A stretch of 64,000 nucleotides of DNA, from assembly GCA_963824225.1 (NCBI GenBank), contig CAWGOF010000003.1, forward strand, positions 744,001 to 808,000. Direction: 5' to 3'. Source of the DNA: CAWGOF01 sp963824225. Lineage in GTDB: Bacteria > Acidobacteriota > Polarisedimenticolia > Polarisedimenticolales > Polarisedimenticolaceae. This document shows positions 1 to 8,363 of this stretch, in pieces (the stretch's first letter is position 1; each line of letters begins with the position of its first letter). Both the position numbers and the translations under genes were made by a program. The notes below the pieces were generated by a model that did no database searches, was not told the origin of the DNA, and was given only the letters and a program-made list of their open reading frames with translations.

Positions 1-774
1 CTGCCGATGATCCTGGGAGACGACAAGAAGCGGTTGTCGAAGCGGCACGGCGCCGTGTCGGTCCTCGAGTACGAGGAGCAGGGCTACCTGCCGCAGGCGA
101 TGCTCAACTTCCTCGCGCTCCTCGGCTGGGCCCCGGGCGACGACCGGGAGAAGCTGTCCCGCGACGAGCTGATCGCGGCGTTCGACCTCGACGGCGTCGG
201 GAAGTCGGGCGCGATCTTCGACCTGAAGAAGCTCGACTGGCTCAACGGCCAGTACCTGAACGACCTCGACGGCGACCGCCTGGCCGAGCTGCTGAAGCCC
301 CGGCTGATCGAGGCCGGCCTGTGGCGCGACGAGCTCGAGCAGAAGCCGCGACCCCGAGCGTTGCTCCACGCGCTCGAGCTGCTCAAGGCCCGCGCGCGCA
401 CGCTCGACGACATCGTGGCCCACGGCCGGCCGTACCTCGACCCGTCGGACGCGATCCCGTACGAGGAGGCCGCGGCGGCGAAGAACCTCGTCGGCGACGA
501 TCTCGCCGAGCACATGCGCGAGCTCGCCCGCGCGTTCGCCGACGTCGAGCCGTGGACCGCCGCCGGGCTCGAGACCGCGCTGCGCGCGGTGGCGACGGCG
601 CGCGGCACTTCGGCCGGGCGCCTGATCCACCCGACGCGCATCGCCGTCACCGGCGAGGGGGTCGGCCCGAGCCTGTTCGCCGTGCTCGAGGTGCTCGGTC
701 GTGAGCGCACGCTCGCCCGGCTTTCCCGGCTCGTCGACGCACTCCCGGGGCGCGCGATCGGGGGGCCGACATGA
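1..774 (+). CDS. gltX: Glutamyl-tRNA synthetase, C-terminal part
   Basis: Class I aminoacyl-tRNA synthetase that charges tRNA-Glu in the cytoplasm. The gene is cut by the left window edge; the reading frame is open from base 1. The visible part begins at the KMSKS-type loop (KRLSKRHG, about residue 9-16 of the fragment), followed by the family pattern AMLNFLALLGWAPGDDRE, then the alpha-helical anticodon-binding region ending in GVGPSLFAVLEVLGRE. The N-terminal Rossmann fold with its HIGH motif lies outside the window. The stop overlaps the next start by 4 bp (ATGA), so the three genes here look like one operon. Discriminating and non-discriminating types cannot be told apart from this fragment. 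Confidence 0.93.
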   Translation: MPMILGDDKKRLSKRHGAVSVLEYEEQGYLPQAMLNFLALLGWAPGDDREKLSRDELIAAFDLDGVGKSGAIFDLKKLDWLNGQYLNDLDGDRLAELLKPRLIEAGLWRDELEQKPRPRALLHALELLKARARTLDDIVAHGRPYLDPSDAIPYEEAAAAKNLVGDDLAEHMRELARAFADVEPWTAAGLETALRAVATARGTSAGRLIHPTRIAVTGEGVGPSLFAVLEVLGRERTLARLSRLVDALPGRAIGGPT

Positions 775-1367
775 ACGCAGGAGCCGCTTCGGGCACCGCG
801 GCGCGATGCGCGGAATGCCAGACGATCCTCGCGCCGGGGCACGATGGTACGACGACGGAGGAGGGCGTGTTCTGCCGATCGTGCTTCGACAGCTTGACCG
901 GACAGATCGAGCGGGCGATCGGCGAACAGACCCGAGACATCAACTACCCCATGGCCGTTGTCGGGGGCGTGCTCGGCGGAGCGCTGGGGATCCTCGCGTG
1001 GTGGGGCTTCACGATCATCACCAGCATCGCGTTCGGCCTGGTAGCGCTGGTGATCGGGTTCACCGTCGGCAAGGGCGTGACGATCCTCTCGGGTCACAAG
1101 CGCGGGCGTGGGTTGCAGCTCCTGTCGGCCGGAATCGCCGCGGCATGCTTCGTGTACGCGAGCTATCTGGTGAATCGGACGTTCATCCTGAAGGCGACCG
1201 CCGACGAGGGCCAGGAGATCGTGCTGCCGCTGTTGCCCTCCCCGGCTCTGCTGTTCCGCGTGGTCGAGCTAGGCTGGGGCGTCATGGATCTCGTGTTCCT
1301 GGCCATCGTCGTGTACCAAGCTTGGAAGCTTCCCGCGCCGTCGACGGTCCGGCTGAACCGCGCGTGA
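771..1367 (+). CDS. Zinc-ribbon membrane protein, unknown function
   Basis: A 198-residue protein that I do not recognise as a named family. It starts with a short zinc-ribbon-like pair of CxxC motifs (CAEC at residues 13-16, CRSC about 20 residues later), then three or four hydrophobic stretches (about residues 59-75, 78-95, 110-130 and 160-182) predicted to span the inner membrane. The ATG overlaps the gltX stop (ATGA), and its own stop overlaps the GTG of the next gene, so it is translationally coupled on both sides. Its position directly before an intramembrane protease gene suggests a membrane role, but no function can be assigned. Confidence 0.8.
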   Translation: MNAGAASGTAARCAECQTILAPGHDGTTTEEGVFCRSCFDSLTGQIERAIGEQTRDINYPMAVVGGVLGGALGILAWWGFTIITSIAFGLVALVIGFTVGKGVTILSGHKRGRGLQLLSAGIAAACFVYASYLVNRTFILKATADEGQEIVLPLLPSPALLFRVVELGWGVMDLVFLAIVVYQAWKLPAPSTVRLNRA

Positions 1368-2285
1368 GCCCCGCGGAGCCACCGAGTCCGAGCGAGCGGC
1401 GACTGGCCAACCTGCGCGCCGTCGCTCGACATCACGCCCGCGTCGCCGAGTCGGCGAGCCCGCCGGCGCCTGCGACTCGACCGACATCGTCCGCTCCGCG
1501 CGGCCGGCGATGGGCGACGCTCGGCTCGGCCGGCATCGCGCTCGCGTTCGTCCTGGGCAAGCTCAAGCTGCTCGTACCGCTGCTCAAGGTGACGAAGCTC
1601 GCCACGCTCGTGACCATGCTCGTCTCGGTATGGGCGTACGCGATGCTGTGGGGCCTGCCGTTCGCGATCGGGTTCGTGCTGCTGATCTTCGTGCACGAGC
1701 TGGGGCACGCGCTGGTCATGCAGCAGCAGGGCATTCGTGCGGGGGCGCCGGTCTTCATCCCGTTCGTCGGTGCCGTGATCGCGATGAAGAGCCAGCCCGC
1801 GCGATGCGTACGTCGAAGCGCTGGTCGGCATCGGCGGACCGATCCTCGGCAGCTTGGGCGCCCTGGTGTGCCTGATCGTCGGCTGGCTGACCGGTGAGCT
1901 GTTCTGGTACGCGCTCGCATCCACCGGGTTCCTGATCAACCTGTTCAATCTGATCCCGATCAGTCCGCTCGACGGGGGGCGGATCGTCGGTGTGATCAGC
2001 CGCTGGCTGTGGCTCGTGGGCTACGGCGTGGGCATCGCCGTGTTTCTCGTGACCCACTCCCCGATCCTGTTGCTGATCCTGCTGCTCGGGTTGTTCGGAC
2101 TCGCGCGGACCGTCCGCGGACCCCGGGCGGGGTATTTCGACGTCGCCCGTCGGCGACGAATCGCTGTCGGTGCGCTGTACTTCACGCTGCTCGCGCTGCT
2201 CGCGATCGCGATGCGCGTGGCGGACCGCCCGCTCGCGGGTCTACGACCAGGGACCGACTCGCCCGCGCGGCAAGGATCGGAATGA
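1364..2285 (+). CDS. Site-2-type M50 intramembrane metalloprotease (one frameshift)
   Basis: Membrane zinc protease of the M50 (site-2 protease/SpoIVFB-like) family. The zinc site VHELGHAL is seen about residue 110-117 and the second conserved motif NLIPISPLDGG about residue 195, both inside hydrophobic segments. It starts at GTG 1364, overlapping the preceding stop. The reading frame changes by +1 at base 1802: reading GCG, skipping C, then GAT restores a continuous family-like sequence (QPADAYVEALVGIGGPILG). Without that base the gene is 307 codons, a normal length. Upstream residues are Pro/Ala/Arg-rich and probably cytoplasmic. Whether the extra base is an assembly error or real is discussed in the findings. 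Confidence 0.85.
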
Positions 2286-2297
2286 CCGCGATCCAGG

Positions 2298-2327
2298 TTC
2301 GCGCGCTCCCGGGACGCCGGCTATAAT
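2298..2327 (+). promoter_or_regulatory. Promoter of tRNA-Gln
   Basis: A perfect -10 hexamer TATAAT lies at 2322-2327, about 20 bp before the mature 5' end of the tRNA. The best -35 candidate is the weak TTCGCG at 2298-2303 with an 18-bp spacer. Initiation would fall near 2334, giving a short 5' leader for RNase P. Confidence 0.6.
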
Positions 2328-2346
2328 CCGCGCCTTCTCGGTCCGC

Positions 2347-2420
2347 TGGGGAGTCGTCCAATGGTAGGACATGCGGCTCTGGACCGTAGAATCGGGGTTC
2401 GAATCCCTGCTCCCCAGCCA
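2347..2420 (+). tRNA. tRNA-Gln (CUG anticodon)
   Basis: A complete cloverleaf of 74 nt including an encoded CCA end. The acceptor stem TGGGGAG pairs with CTCCCCA. The anticodon stem TGCGG/CCGTA encloses the loop CTCTGGA with anticodon CTG. The T arm is CGGGG-TTCGAAT-CCCTG. The discriminator is G. The downstream protein gene starts inside or immediately after this tRNA (see the next entry). Confidence 0.96.
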
Positions 2421-4406
2421 GCCCTCTCCTGTTTCCGGAAGCTTGCACTCGCGACGTGCGCCGCGGGCCTCGCGATCGGCGCGTGGGCGGCGACACCCCC
2501 GGAAGACTCGAAGTGGATCCGCGTCGATACGCAGCATTTCACGCTCTTGAGCAACGAGGGCCAGCGGCAGACCGAGACGATCGGCGGCAACCTCGAGCTC
2601 TTGCGCCAGGCGCTCGAGGGCACGACGAAGGGCTTCACGCTGAATTCGCCGATCGACACGCGGATCTACGTGTTCGCCGACGAAGCCTCGTTCACGCCGT
2701 TCAACCTGGGCGCGGATGGCAAGCCCGAGAGCCTGGCGGGCTACTTCGTCCCCACACCGGATGGAAACTACGTCGCGTTCAACGCCTCGGCCGCCGAGAC
2801 GCCGTTCCCGATCATCTACCACGAGTTCCTGCACTATGTGATGGAGAACACGATTCCGGGCCTCCCGCTGTGGCTCAACGAAGGCCTGGCCGAGTTCTAC
2901 AGCAGTGCCGTCCTCACGAACGGCCGCGCGCAGATCGGCCTACCGGTGGACCGCCACCTGGCGTGGCTCGCCGAGCATCCGATGCTCCCGTTGCGCGACC
3001 TGTTCGCGGTGGACCACGACTCACCGGAATACAACGAGACCGAGCGCCAGGGAACGTTCTACGCCCAGTCGTGGGCCCTCACGCACTTCCTGATCGCCGA
3101 CGCCGAGCGGCGCTCGCGCTTCGGCCGCCTGCTCGAGGCGCTCCGCCAGGGGAACGGGTCGCGCGAGTCGTTCGAGCAGGCGTACGGCGTGGACCTGGCC
3201 GCGGTCGACAAGGCTCTAGCCGCCTACGTGCGTGCATCCACCTACACGTACATGCGCTACTCGCCTCCCGCCGGGCTCGAGGCCGCGCCTCCGACGACAC
3301 GCACGCTCGAGCGCAAGGAGACGCTTCTGTCGCTCGGCGACCTGCTGGCCCATCGCCCACCCGTGCGGTTCGGCGAGGCCGAGCGGTACACGCGCGCCGC
3401 ACTGGCGATCGATCCCGACATGACCGAGGGCTGGATCACGCTGGCGTTCTTGCGTTTGATGCAGGAGAAGCCGGCCGAGGCGGCGGAGATGTGCGAGCGC
3501 GCGCTGAAGCTCGATCCGCGCAACGCGCGGACGCACGCAATGCACGGCCAGAGCCTGTTCGCCGTGTTCTCCGCCGGCATGAAGGATGGCGATCCGTGGC
3601 CCGAGACGGCGCCGCCGCTCCTCGTGCAGGCGCGCGAGGCGTTCCGGCGCAGCCTCGACCTGCGCCCCGGTGATCCGGAAGCCCTGGCGGGGCTCGGCCG
3701 AACGTACCTCTTCGACCGCAACGGCGTGGACGAGGGACTGTCCGCGATGGCCGGGGCATGGAACGCTCTGCCCGCGCGCACGGACCTGCTCCGCGACCTG
3801 ATCGCGCTCACCGCGGGCTCGGGGAACGTCGCCGGGGCGAAGCGGCTGCTCGTGGCGCTACGCCAGCGCGGAACGGCCGAGGAAATACGGATGGCCGAGT
3901 ACGCCGTGACTTTGCGGGAGATCGATCGCTTCGAGGCGTTGATGCGCGAGCGCAAGATCGATGAGGCGCGGTCGGTGCTCACGACGCTCGAGGGTGAGCT
4001 GAGCGATCCGGAGGTCGCGTCACGGGTCCGCGAAATGCTGACGCGGCTGGACCTGGCGAGTGCCGAGTCGTCCGAGGCCGACGCGTACAACCAGGCGGTC
4101 GATGCCGCGAATCGTGGTGATCTCGAGGGCGCGACGACGCGCTTCGAAGCGCTGGCGGCAGGTGCGGCCGACCCGGCGATGCGCGAGCAGGCCGCGACCC
4201 ACGCGAGCAGCTTGCGCAGGATCCTCAAGCACAACCGCCACAACGCGGCGCTGCGGGCCGCAGCCGAGCAGGCCGCGGCCGCCGACTACGCGAAGGCGAC
4301 CGCCTCGGTCGAGGCGGTCCTGGCGGACGCGCCGGACGACCAGATTCGAGAGTCGGCCCGGCGCATGCTCGACGAGCTCCGGGCCCAGCGCTCGGGACGC
4401 CGCTAG
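2361..4406 (+). CDS. Secreted gluzincin-type peptidase-MA-like protein with TPR repeats
   Basis: Exported protein of about 660 residues with a hydrophobic leader (KLALATCAAGLAIGAWA) followed by a peptidase-MA-like zinc domain. HEFLH sits about residue 153 (numbered from 2361), and the third ligand is probably the Glu of NEGLAEFY about 20 residues later. The C-terminal two thirds are TPR-like helical repeats (AERYTRAALAIDPDMTEGW, EMCERALKLDPRNARTHA, FRRSLDLRPGDPEALAGLG). The start is a puzzle. The only canonical start codon in frame upstream of the signal peptide is ATG 2361, inside tRNA-Gln; between the tRNA end (2420) and the leader there is no ATG, GTG or TTG. Either translation begins within the tRNA-overlapping transcript, or a non-standard codon is used, or a base is missing. 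The coordinates give the open frame, not a proven start. Confidence 0.8.
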   Translation: MVGHAALDRRIGVRIPAPQPALSCFRKLALATCAAGLAIGAWAATPPEDSKWIRVDTQHFTLLSNEGQRQTETIGGNLELLRQALEGTTKGFTLNSPIDTRIYVFADEASFTPFNLGADGKPESLAGYFVPTPDGNYVAFNASAAETPFPIIYHEFLHYVMENTIPGLPLWLNEGLAEFYSSAVLTNGRAQIGLPVDRHLAWLAEHPMLPLRDLFAVDHDSPEYNETERQGTFYAQSWALTHFLIADAERRSRFGRLLEALRQGNGSRESFEQAYGVDLAAVDKALAAYVRASTYTYMRYSPPAGLEAAPPTTRTLERKETLLSLGDLLAHRPPVRFGEAERYTRAALAIDPDMTEGWITLAFLRLMQEKPAEAAEMCERALKLDPRNARTHAMHGQSLFAVFSAGMKDGDPWPETAPPLLVQAREAFRRSLDLRPGDPEALAGLGRTYLFDRNGVDEGLSAMAGAWNALPARTDLLRDLIALTAGSGNVAGAKRLLVALRQRGTAEEIRMAEYAVTLREIDRFEALMRERKIDEARSVLTTLEGELSDPEVASRVREMLTRLDLASAESSEADAYNQAVDAANRGDLEGATTRFEALAAGAADPAMREQAATHASSLRRILKHNRHNAALRAAAEQAAAADYAKATASVEAVLADAPDDQIRESARRMLDELRAQRSGRR

Positions 4407-4475
4407 CTCGCCACCCGGGCGGGAAGCTTCCGTGGGGCAGCGGGCGTTGCCGTGCCTTCCCCTCAGGAATGGAGG

Positions 4476-4505
4476 TTGACAAGCGGCGGCCTTTCTTCGT
4501 AGACT
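4476..4505 (+). promoter_or_regulatory. Promoter of the PadR-ADOP operon
   Basis: A consensus -35 TTGACA (4476-4481) and TAGACT (4500-4505) are separated by 18 bp, placing initiation near 4512 and only 8-23 bp before the candidate PadR starts. A direct repeat GATGGGACTGAC (two copies, 4519-4530 and 4534-4545) follows and covers both possible start codons; it could be a regulator site or a coding coincidence. Confidence 0.6.
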
Positions 4506-4534
4506 CCCATCATTGGTTGATGGGACTGACGTGG

Positions 4535-4873
4535 ATGGGACTGACGAATACGCCGTCCGATCTTCTTCCCGGCACGCTCGAGCTCCTGATCCTCAAGGCG
4601 CTCGTGGGCGGCGCAAGACATGGTTACGGCATCGTCGAGCATCTGCGCCTGGCATCGGACGATGTGCTGAGAATCGGAGAGAGTGCGCTCTACCCCGGGC
4701 TCCAACGACTCCTGCTCCGAGGCTGGGTCAAGGCCGAGTGGGGCGCCTCGGAGAACAACCGCCGGGCCCGCTACTACACGCTCACCGCCGCTGGCCGGAA
4801 ACAACTGACCGCCGAACGCGCCGAGTTCAATCGCATGGTTGGCGCGATTCAGCGCGTGCTGGGGACGACCTGA
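4535..4873 (+). CDS. PadR family transcriptional regulator
   Basis: Winged-helix DNA-binding repressor of the PadR family, 112 residues from ATG 4535 (an in-frame ATG at 4520 is the alternative; neither has a strong Shine-Dalgarno). The family core is clear: LLPGTLELLILKAL, then GYGIVEHL, the recognition-helix region GESALYPGLQRLLLRGWVKAEW, and the wing RRARYYTLTAAGRKQL. The permease gene starts 13 bp downstream. PadR-ADOP pairs are a hallmark of Acidobacteriota genomes, where the regulator is thought to control the adjacent permease; the ligand is unknown. Confidence 0.9.
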   Translation: MGLTNTPSDLLPGTLELLILKALVGGARHGYGIVEHLRLASDDVLRIGESALYPGLQRLLLRGWVKAEWGASENNRRARYYTLTAAGRKQLTAERAEFNRMVGAIQRVLGTT

Positions 4874-4886
4874 GAGCGTGGTTGCG

Positions 4887-7580
4887 ATGAATACGCTCTT
4901 CCGAAAGCTGCGGCACGTCCTCCGTGGGTCGCGTCACGACGCCGACCTGCGGGAGGAGATCGAGGCCCATCGCACGCTCCGGCAGGCCGCGTTGGAACGT
5001 GACGGTCTCGGCCCCGACGATGCGGTGCAGGCGAGCCGTCGGGCGATGGGCAACGTCACGCTCGCCGTCGAGGACGCCCGTGATGTGTGGGCGATCCGCG
5101 TGATCGACAGCGTGCGACACGACGTCCGGGACGCGGTTCGCGGATTGCGCAAGAGTCTGGGCTTGTCCGCGGTCGTGATCGGCACGCTCGCGCTCGGGAT
5201 CGGCGCCAACACGGCGCTGTTCTCGATCTTCAACGGCCTCATCCTGCGCCCCCTGCCCGTGCGCGATCCCGGCAGCCTCGCGCTGCTCGCCGACGGGTCG
5301 TGGTCCTATCCCGTCTGGGACGAGATCAAGGCGCGCGAGACAGAGCTGTTCGATGGCGCCTTCGCGTGGTCCCAGGAAAGCTTCAACCTGTCGCAGGCCG
5401 GCCGGATCGCGCCCGTGGACGGCGCCTACGTCAGCGGGCGCTTTTTCGACGTGCTCGGCGTGCGGGCATTCCGCGGCCGGATGCTCACGTCCGCCGACGA
5501 CAGCACCGCCCCGCCGGACGGTCCCGTCGCTGTCATCAGCCATCGCTTCTGGTTCCAGCACTTCGGCGGCGCCGACGATGTCGTCGGTCGGCAGCTCACC
5601 GTGCTGCCCCAACGCGTTTCGTTCACCATCGTCGGCGTCATGCCGCCGGGCTTCACCGGAGTCGACGTCGGTCGGATAGCGCACGTGATGCTGCCCTTCG
5701 GCGCCGAGCCGCTCCTGGAGGGCCGAGAGAGCATCTTGCCGCACGTTGGCATGTCGTGGCTGGACATGATGGTGCGTTTCAAGCGCGGGCAGACCATCGA
5801 GCACGCGAACGCGGCGCTGCGCAGCGTGCAGCCGCAGCTTCGTGCTGCGGTGCTGCCCGGTTGGCGAGGCGATCCGGCGGCTGCGGCACGCTATCTCAGC
5901 GATCCGTTGACCCTCGTGCCGGCTGCGACCGGCGCCTCACGGTTGCGCGGGCAGTTCGAGACGCCGCTCTTGGTCATGGTCGTCGCCGTCGGGCTGGTCC
6001 TGCTCGTGGCATGCGCGAACATCGCCAGCCTGCTGCTCGCACGTGCGCTGGCGCGGCGGGAAGAGCTCAGCGTGCGCCTGGCGCTCGGAGGGACACGCTG
6101 GCGGCTCGCTCGGCTGCTGTTTGTCGAAAGCCTGCTTGTGGCCGCGACGGGTGCGGCGCTCGGGCTGGTGTTCGCCCGGTGGAGCAGCGCTCTCCTCGTT
6201 CAACAGTTGGGGAGTACCGTCTCGCTGGACCTCGCGCTCGACTGGCGCGTGCTCGTGTTCGCAGCGGTCCTCACCTGCCTGTGTGCGATCACCGCAGGTA
6301 TGGCGCCCATGGTGGGAGTGAAGAGCGTCGCGCCTGGTGAGGCGCTCAAGGGTGCAGGTCGCGCCCTGGCGGGCGACCGAAGGTTCGCCGTGCGCGGTGC
6401 GCTCGTCGTTGCACAGATCACCGTTTCGTTCGTCCTGGTCATCGCCGCCGGACTGTTCCTGCGCACGTTCGCATCGCTCCGTCAGCTGCCGCTTGGCTTC
6501 GTGCCCGCGCCGCTGGTGGTCGTGAACCTGCACTTGGCGGCGAGCGGCATTCCACCGGAGGAGCGTGGCTCCCGTGTCGAGCGCCTCGAGGACGCGGCGG
6601 CGGCGACACCGGGCGTGAGGTCTGCATCCGCTTCTTCGACACGGCTGCTGACGGGAGGCGGGTGGTGTACCAACAACAGGGTGGGCGTGGGCGATGGTCC
6701 CCTGCTTCCCGAGGACCGCGCGAATCGCGTGTGGCGCAACGCCACCACACCCGGCTGGTTCGACACGATGAGCATCGCCCTGCTGAGCGGGCGGGACTTC
6801 GACGACCGCGATCGTGTCGGCAGTCCGCCCGTGGCCATCGTCAACGAGGCGTTCGTGCGCCGGTACCTACCCGGTCAACGGCCGATCGGCCAGGCGTTGC
6901 GCGTGGATTCGGATGATAGTCCGCGCTACGAGATCGTGGGCGTGGTTGCCGACGCTGTCTACACGACGCCGCGCGATGGCATGCTGCCGACGATGTACGT
7001 GCCGCTGGCCCAGCGCGCACCGTCGAAGTGGACGTCCTGGCGGGACGCCGTCCTGACCATCCAGGCCGCCTCCGGGAAACGTGCGTTGGTCGAGCGCGAT
7101 GTCGCTGCGGCGCTGACACGGGCCGATCCGACGGTGCTGTTCACATCGGGGACTTTCGATCAGATGGTCGAGGCCACGGCGATGCAGGAACGGCTCGTGG
7201 CGATGATGTCCGGATTCTTCGGTGCGCTCGCGCTCTTGCTGGCCGGGCTCGGGCTCTATGGCGTCGTGGTGCAGGCGGTGGGTGCGCGTCGGACGGAGAT
7301 CGGACTGCGCATGGCGCTAGGTGCGCAGCGGGCGGACATCGTGCGCCTCGTCTTCCGTCGCGTTGGCGTCCTCATCGTAGCGGGCGTGGTGCTCGGCCTC
7401 GCTGGCAGCTGGTGGGTCGCTCGGTTCATCGCGCCCCTGCTGTTCCAGGTGGACGCACGGGATCCGATGACATTTGCGGGTACAGCCGCCGTACTGGTCG
7501 CCGTAGGCGTGTTGGCTGCCTGGGTGCCCGCGATCCGCGCAGCCCGGCTTGACCCGGCGACCGAGCTGCGGGAAGGGTAG
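4887..7580 (+). CDS. ADOP-type MacB/FtsX-like ABC transporter permease
   Basis: Inner-membrane permease of 897 residues. The N-terminal about 70 residues form the small soluble helical domain typical of ADOP (acidobacterial duplicated orphan permease) proteins (DADLREEIEAHRTLRQAAL). Two MacB_PCD/FtsX modules follow: a first membrane helix (GLSAVVIGTLALGIGANTAL), a periplasmic domain, three helices near residues 365-480, then a second copy ending in RTEIGLRMALGAQRADIVRL and a final helix pair. No ATPase gene is adjacent, as usual for these orphan permeases. Start ATG 4887 matches the conserved ADOP N-terminus. The frame is intact over 2.7 kb, which contrasts with the broken genes elsewhere in the window. 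Confidence 0.92.
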   Translation: MNTLFRKLRHVLRGSRHDADLREEIEAHRTLRQAALERDGLGPDDAVQASRRAMGNVTLAVEDARDVWAIRVIDSVRHDVRDAVRGLRKSLGLSAVVIGTLALGIGANTALFSIFNGLILRPLPVRDPGSLALLADGSWSYPVWDEIKARETELFDGAFAWSQESFNLSQAGRIAPVDGAYVSGRFFDVLGVRAFRGRMLTSADDSTAPPDGPVAVISHRFWFQHFGGADDVVGRQLTVLPQRVSFTIVGVMPPGFTGVDVGRIAHVMLPFGAEPLLEGRESILPHVGMSWLDMMVRFKRGQTIEHANAALRSVQPQLRAAVLPGWRGDPAAAARYLSDPLTLVPAATGASRLRGQFETPLLVMVVAVGLVLLVACANIASLLLARALARREELSVRLALGGTRWRLARLLFVESLLVAATGAALGLVFARWSSALLVQQLGSTVSLDLALDWRVLVFAAVLTCLCAITAGMAPMVGVKSVAPGEALKGAGRALAGDRRFAVRGALVVAQITVSFVLVIAAGLFLRTFASLRQLPLGFVPAPLVVVNLHLAASGIPPEERGSRVERLEDAAAATPGVRSASASSTRLLTGGGWCTNNRVGVGDGPLLPEDRANRVWRNATTPGWFDTMSIALLSGRDFDDRDRVGSPPVAIVNEAFVRRYLPGQRPIGQALRVDSDDSPRYEIVGVVADAVYTTPRDGMLPTMYVPLAQRAPSKWTSWRDAVLTIQAASGKRALVERDVAAALTRADPTVLFTSGTFDQMVEATAMQERLVAMMSGFFGALALLLAGLGLYGVVVQAVGARRTEIGLRMALGAQRADIVRLVFRRVGVLIVAGVVLGLAGSWWVARFIAPLLFQVDARDPMTFAGTAAVLVAVGVLAAWVPAIRAARLDPATELREG

Positions 7581-7606
7581 GACGGGGGCATGAGCGGTCG
7601 CGACCC

Positions 7607-7622
7607 GTTGCGCCGGCGCAAC
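7607..7622. repeat. Perfect 16-bp palindrome
   Basis: GTTGCGCCGGCGCAAC is identical to its own reverse complement, with no spacer. It lies 26 bp after the permease stop and 37 bp before the VapBC operator. It has no loop and no T tract, so it is a poor terminator and a better candidate protein-binding site. Confidence 0.6.
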
Positions 7623-7659
7623 GCACTCGCTCGACGAGCCGCCCGGCGCGCAGTACCTT

Positions 7660-7680
7660 CCTAATGAAATCTTCATTAGG
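7660..7680 (+). promoter_or_regulatory. VapBC operator overlapping the ribosome-binding site
   Basis: A perfect inverted repeat CCTAATGAA-ATC-TTCATTAGG (9-bp arms, 3-nt centre) in an otherwise GC-rich stretch. Its right arm supplies the first bases of the Shine-Dalgarno AGGAGG (7678-7683) of the antitoxin gene, whose ATG is at 7692. Binding of the VapBC complex here would block both transcription and translation; that role is inferred from VapBC autoregulation in general. Confidence 0.7.
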
Positions 7681-7691
7681 AGGGTCGCCTC

Positions 7692-7925
7692 ATGGCGATC
7701 GTGAACTTCAGCGTACCGGACGCCGTCAAGCGCGCATTCGAGCGCGAGTTCGAGGGCGAGAACAAGAGCGCGTGCATCGCTCGCCTGATGATGCAGGCGG
7801 TCGAGGAGCGCGCGCGGGTCCGCCGTCGCCGAGCGGCGGTCGCGGCGATCCTCCGGCTACGCGCCGTGGCCCGGCCGGCGTCCGCGGTCCGGGTCCGCGG
7901 GGCCCGGCGGGTCGGACGGCCGTGA
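7692..7925 (+). CDS. VapB-like antitoxin
   Basis: A basic 77-residue protein directly upstream of, and overlapping by 4 bp (GTGA), a PIN-domain toxin gene. The N-terminus (MAIVNFSVPDAVKRAFEREF) looks like the beta strand and first helix of a ribbon-helix-helix DNA-binding domain. The C-terminal half is very Arg-rich and would be expected to wrap the toxin. The start is set by the strong Shine-Dalgarno AGGAGG 8 bp upstream. Assigned mainly by position and fold pattern; it is not close to a named antitoxin I can recall. Confidence 0.75.
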   Translation: MAIVNFSVPDAVKRAFEREFEGENKSACIARLMMQAVEERARVRRRRAAVAAILRLRAVARPASAVRVRGARRVGRP

Positions 7926-8356
7926 ACGCCGTGATCGATGCGAGCGTGGCCGTGAAGTGGTTCGTTCCCGACCGGGTCGACGAGCCGGCGGTCGACGCGG
8001 CCGCGACGTTGCTCGACCAAATCGGCGACGCACAAATCGAGGTTGTGCAGCCTCCCCACTGGTGCATCGAGGTCGCCGCGGTCCTGGCTCGGCTGTGCCC
8101 CGAGATCGTCGACCGAGCCGTGGACCTTCTCGCTGCGATGGAGCTGCCGATCGACGACGACGCCTCGAGCCTGAAGCGCGCGACGGCGTTGACGGCGACC
8201 CTTGGACAGCACGTGTTCGACACGCTGTACCACGCAGTCGCCCTCGAACGGGGTGCGACGTTGATCACGGCCGATACGCGGTACTACCGGATCGCGCGGC
8301 GCCAGGGCTCGATCGTGCTCCTGGATGAATGGGCGCGCCGAAGCGTCGCCCCCTGA
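7922..8356 (+). CDS. vapC: VapC-family PIN-domain toxin ribonuclease
   Basis: A 144-residue PIN-domain endoribonuclease, the usual VapC length. The conserved acidic residues are visible: Asp in VIDASVAVKWF (residue 5), Glu in WCIEVAAVL, Asp in HVFDTLYHAVAL and Asp in LITADTRYY. These bind the divalent metal that drives cleavage of tRNA or rRNA targets. The GTG start overlaps the antitoxin stop, the standard arrangement for coupled expression. The 3' end converges on the M20 gene with a 7-bp gap. Confidence 0.88.
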   Translation: MNAVIDASVAVKWFVPDRVDEPAVDAAATLLDQIGDAQIEVVQPPHWCIEVAAVLARLCPEIVDRAVDLLAAMELPIDDDASSLKRATALTATLGQHVFDTLYHAVALERGATLITADTRYYRIARRQGSIVLLDEWARRSVAP

Positions 8357-8363
8357 GAACGGC

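Noticed and set aside
2361..2420. Protein sequence translated from inside tRNA-Gln as a real N-terminus
   Set aside because: The translated tRNA segment has no signal-peptide character and is unlikely to be present in the mature protein. The start is left as unresolved.
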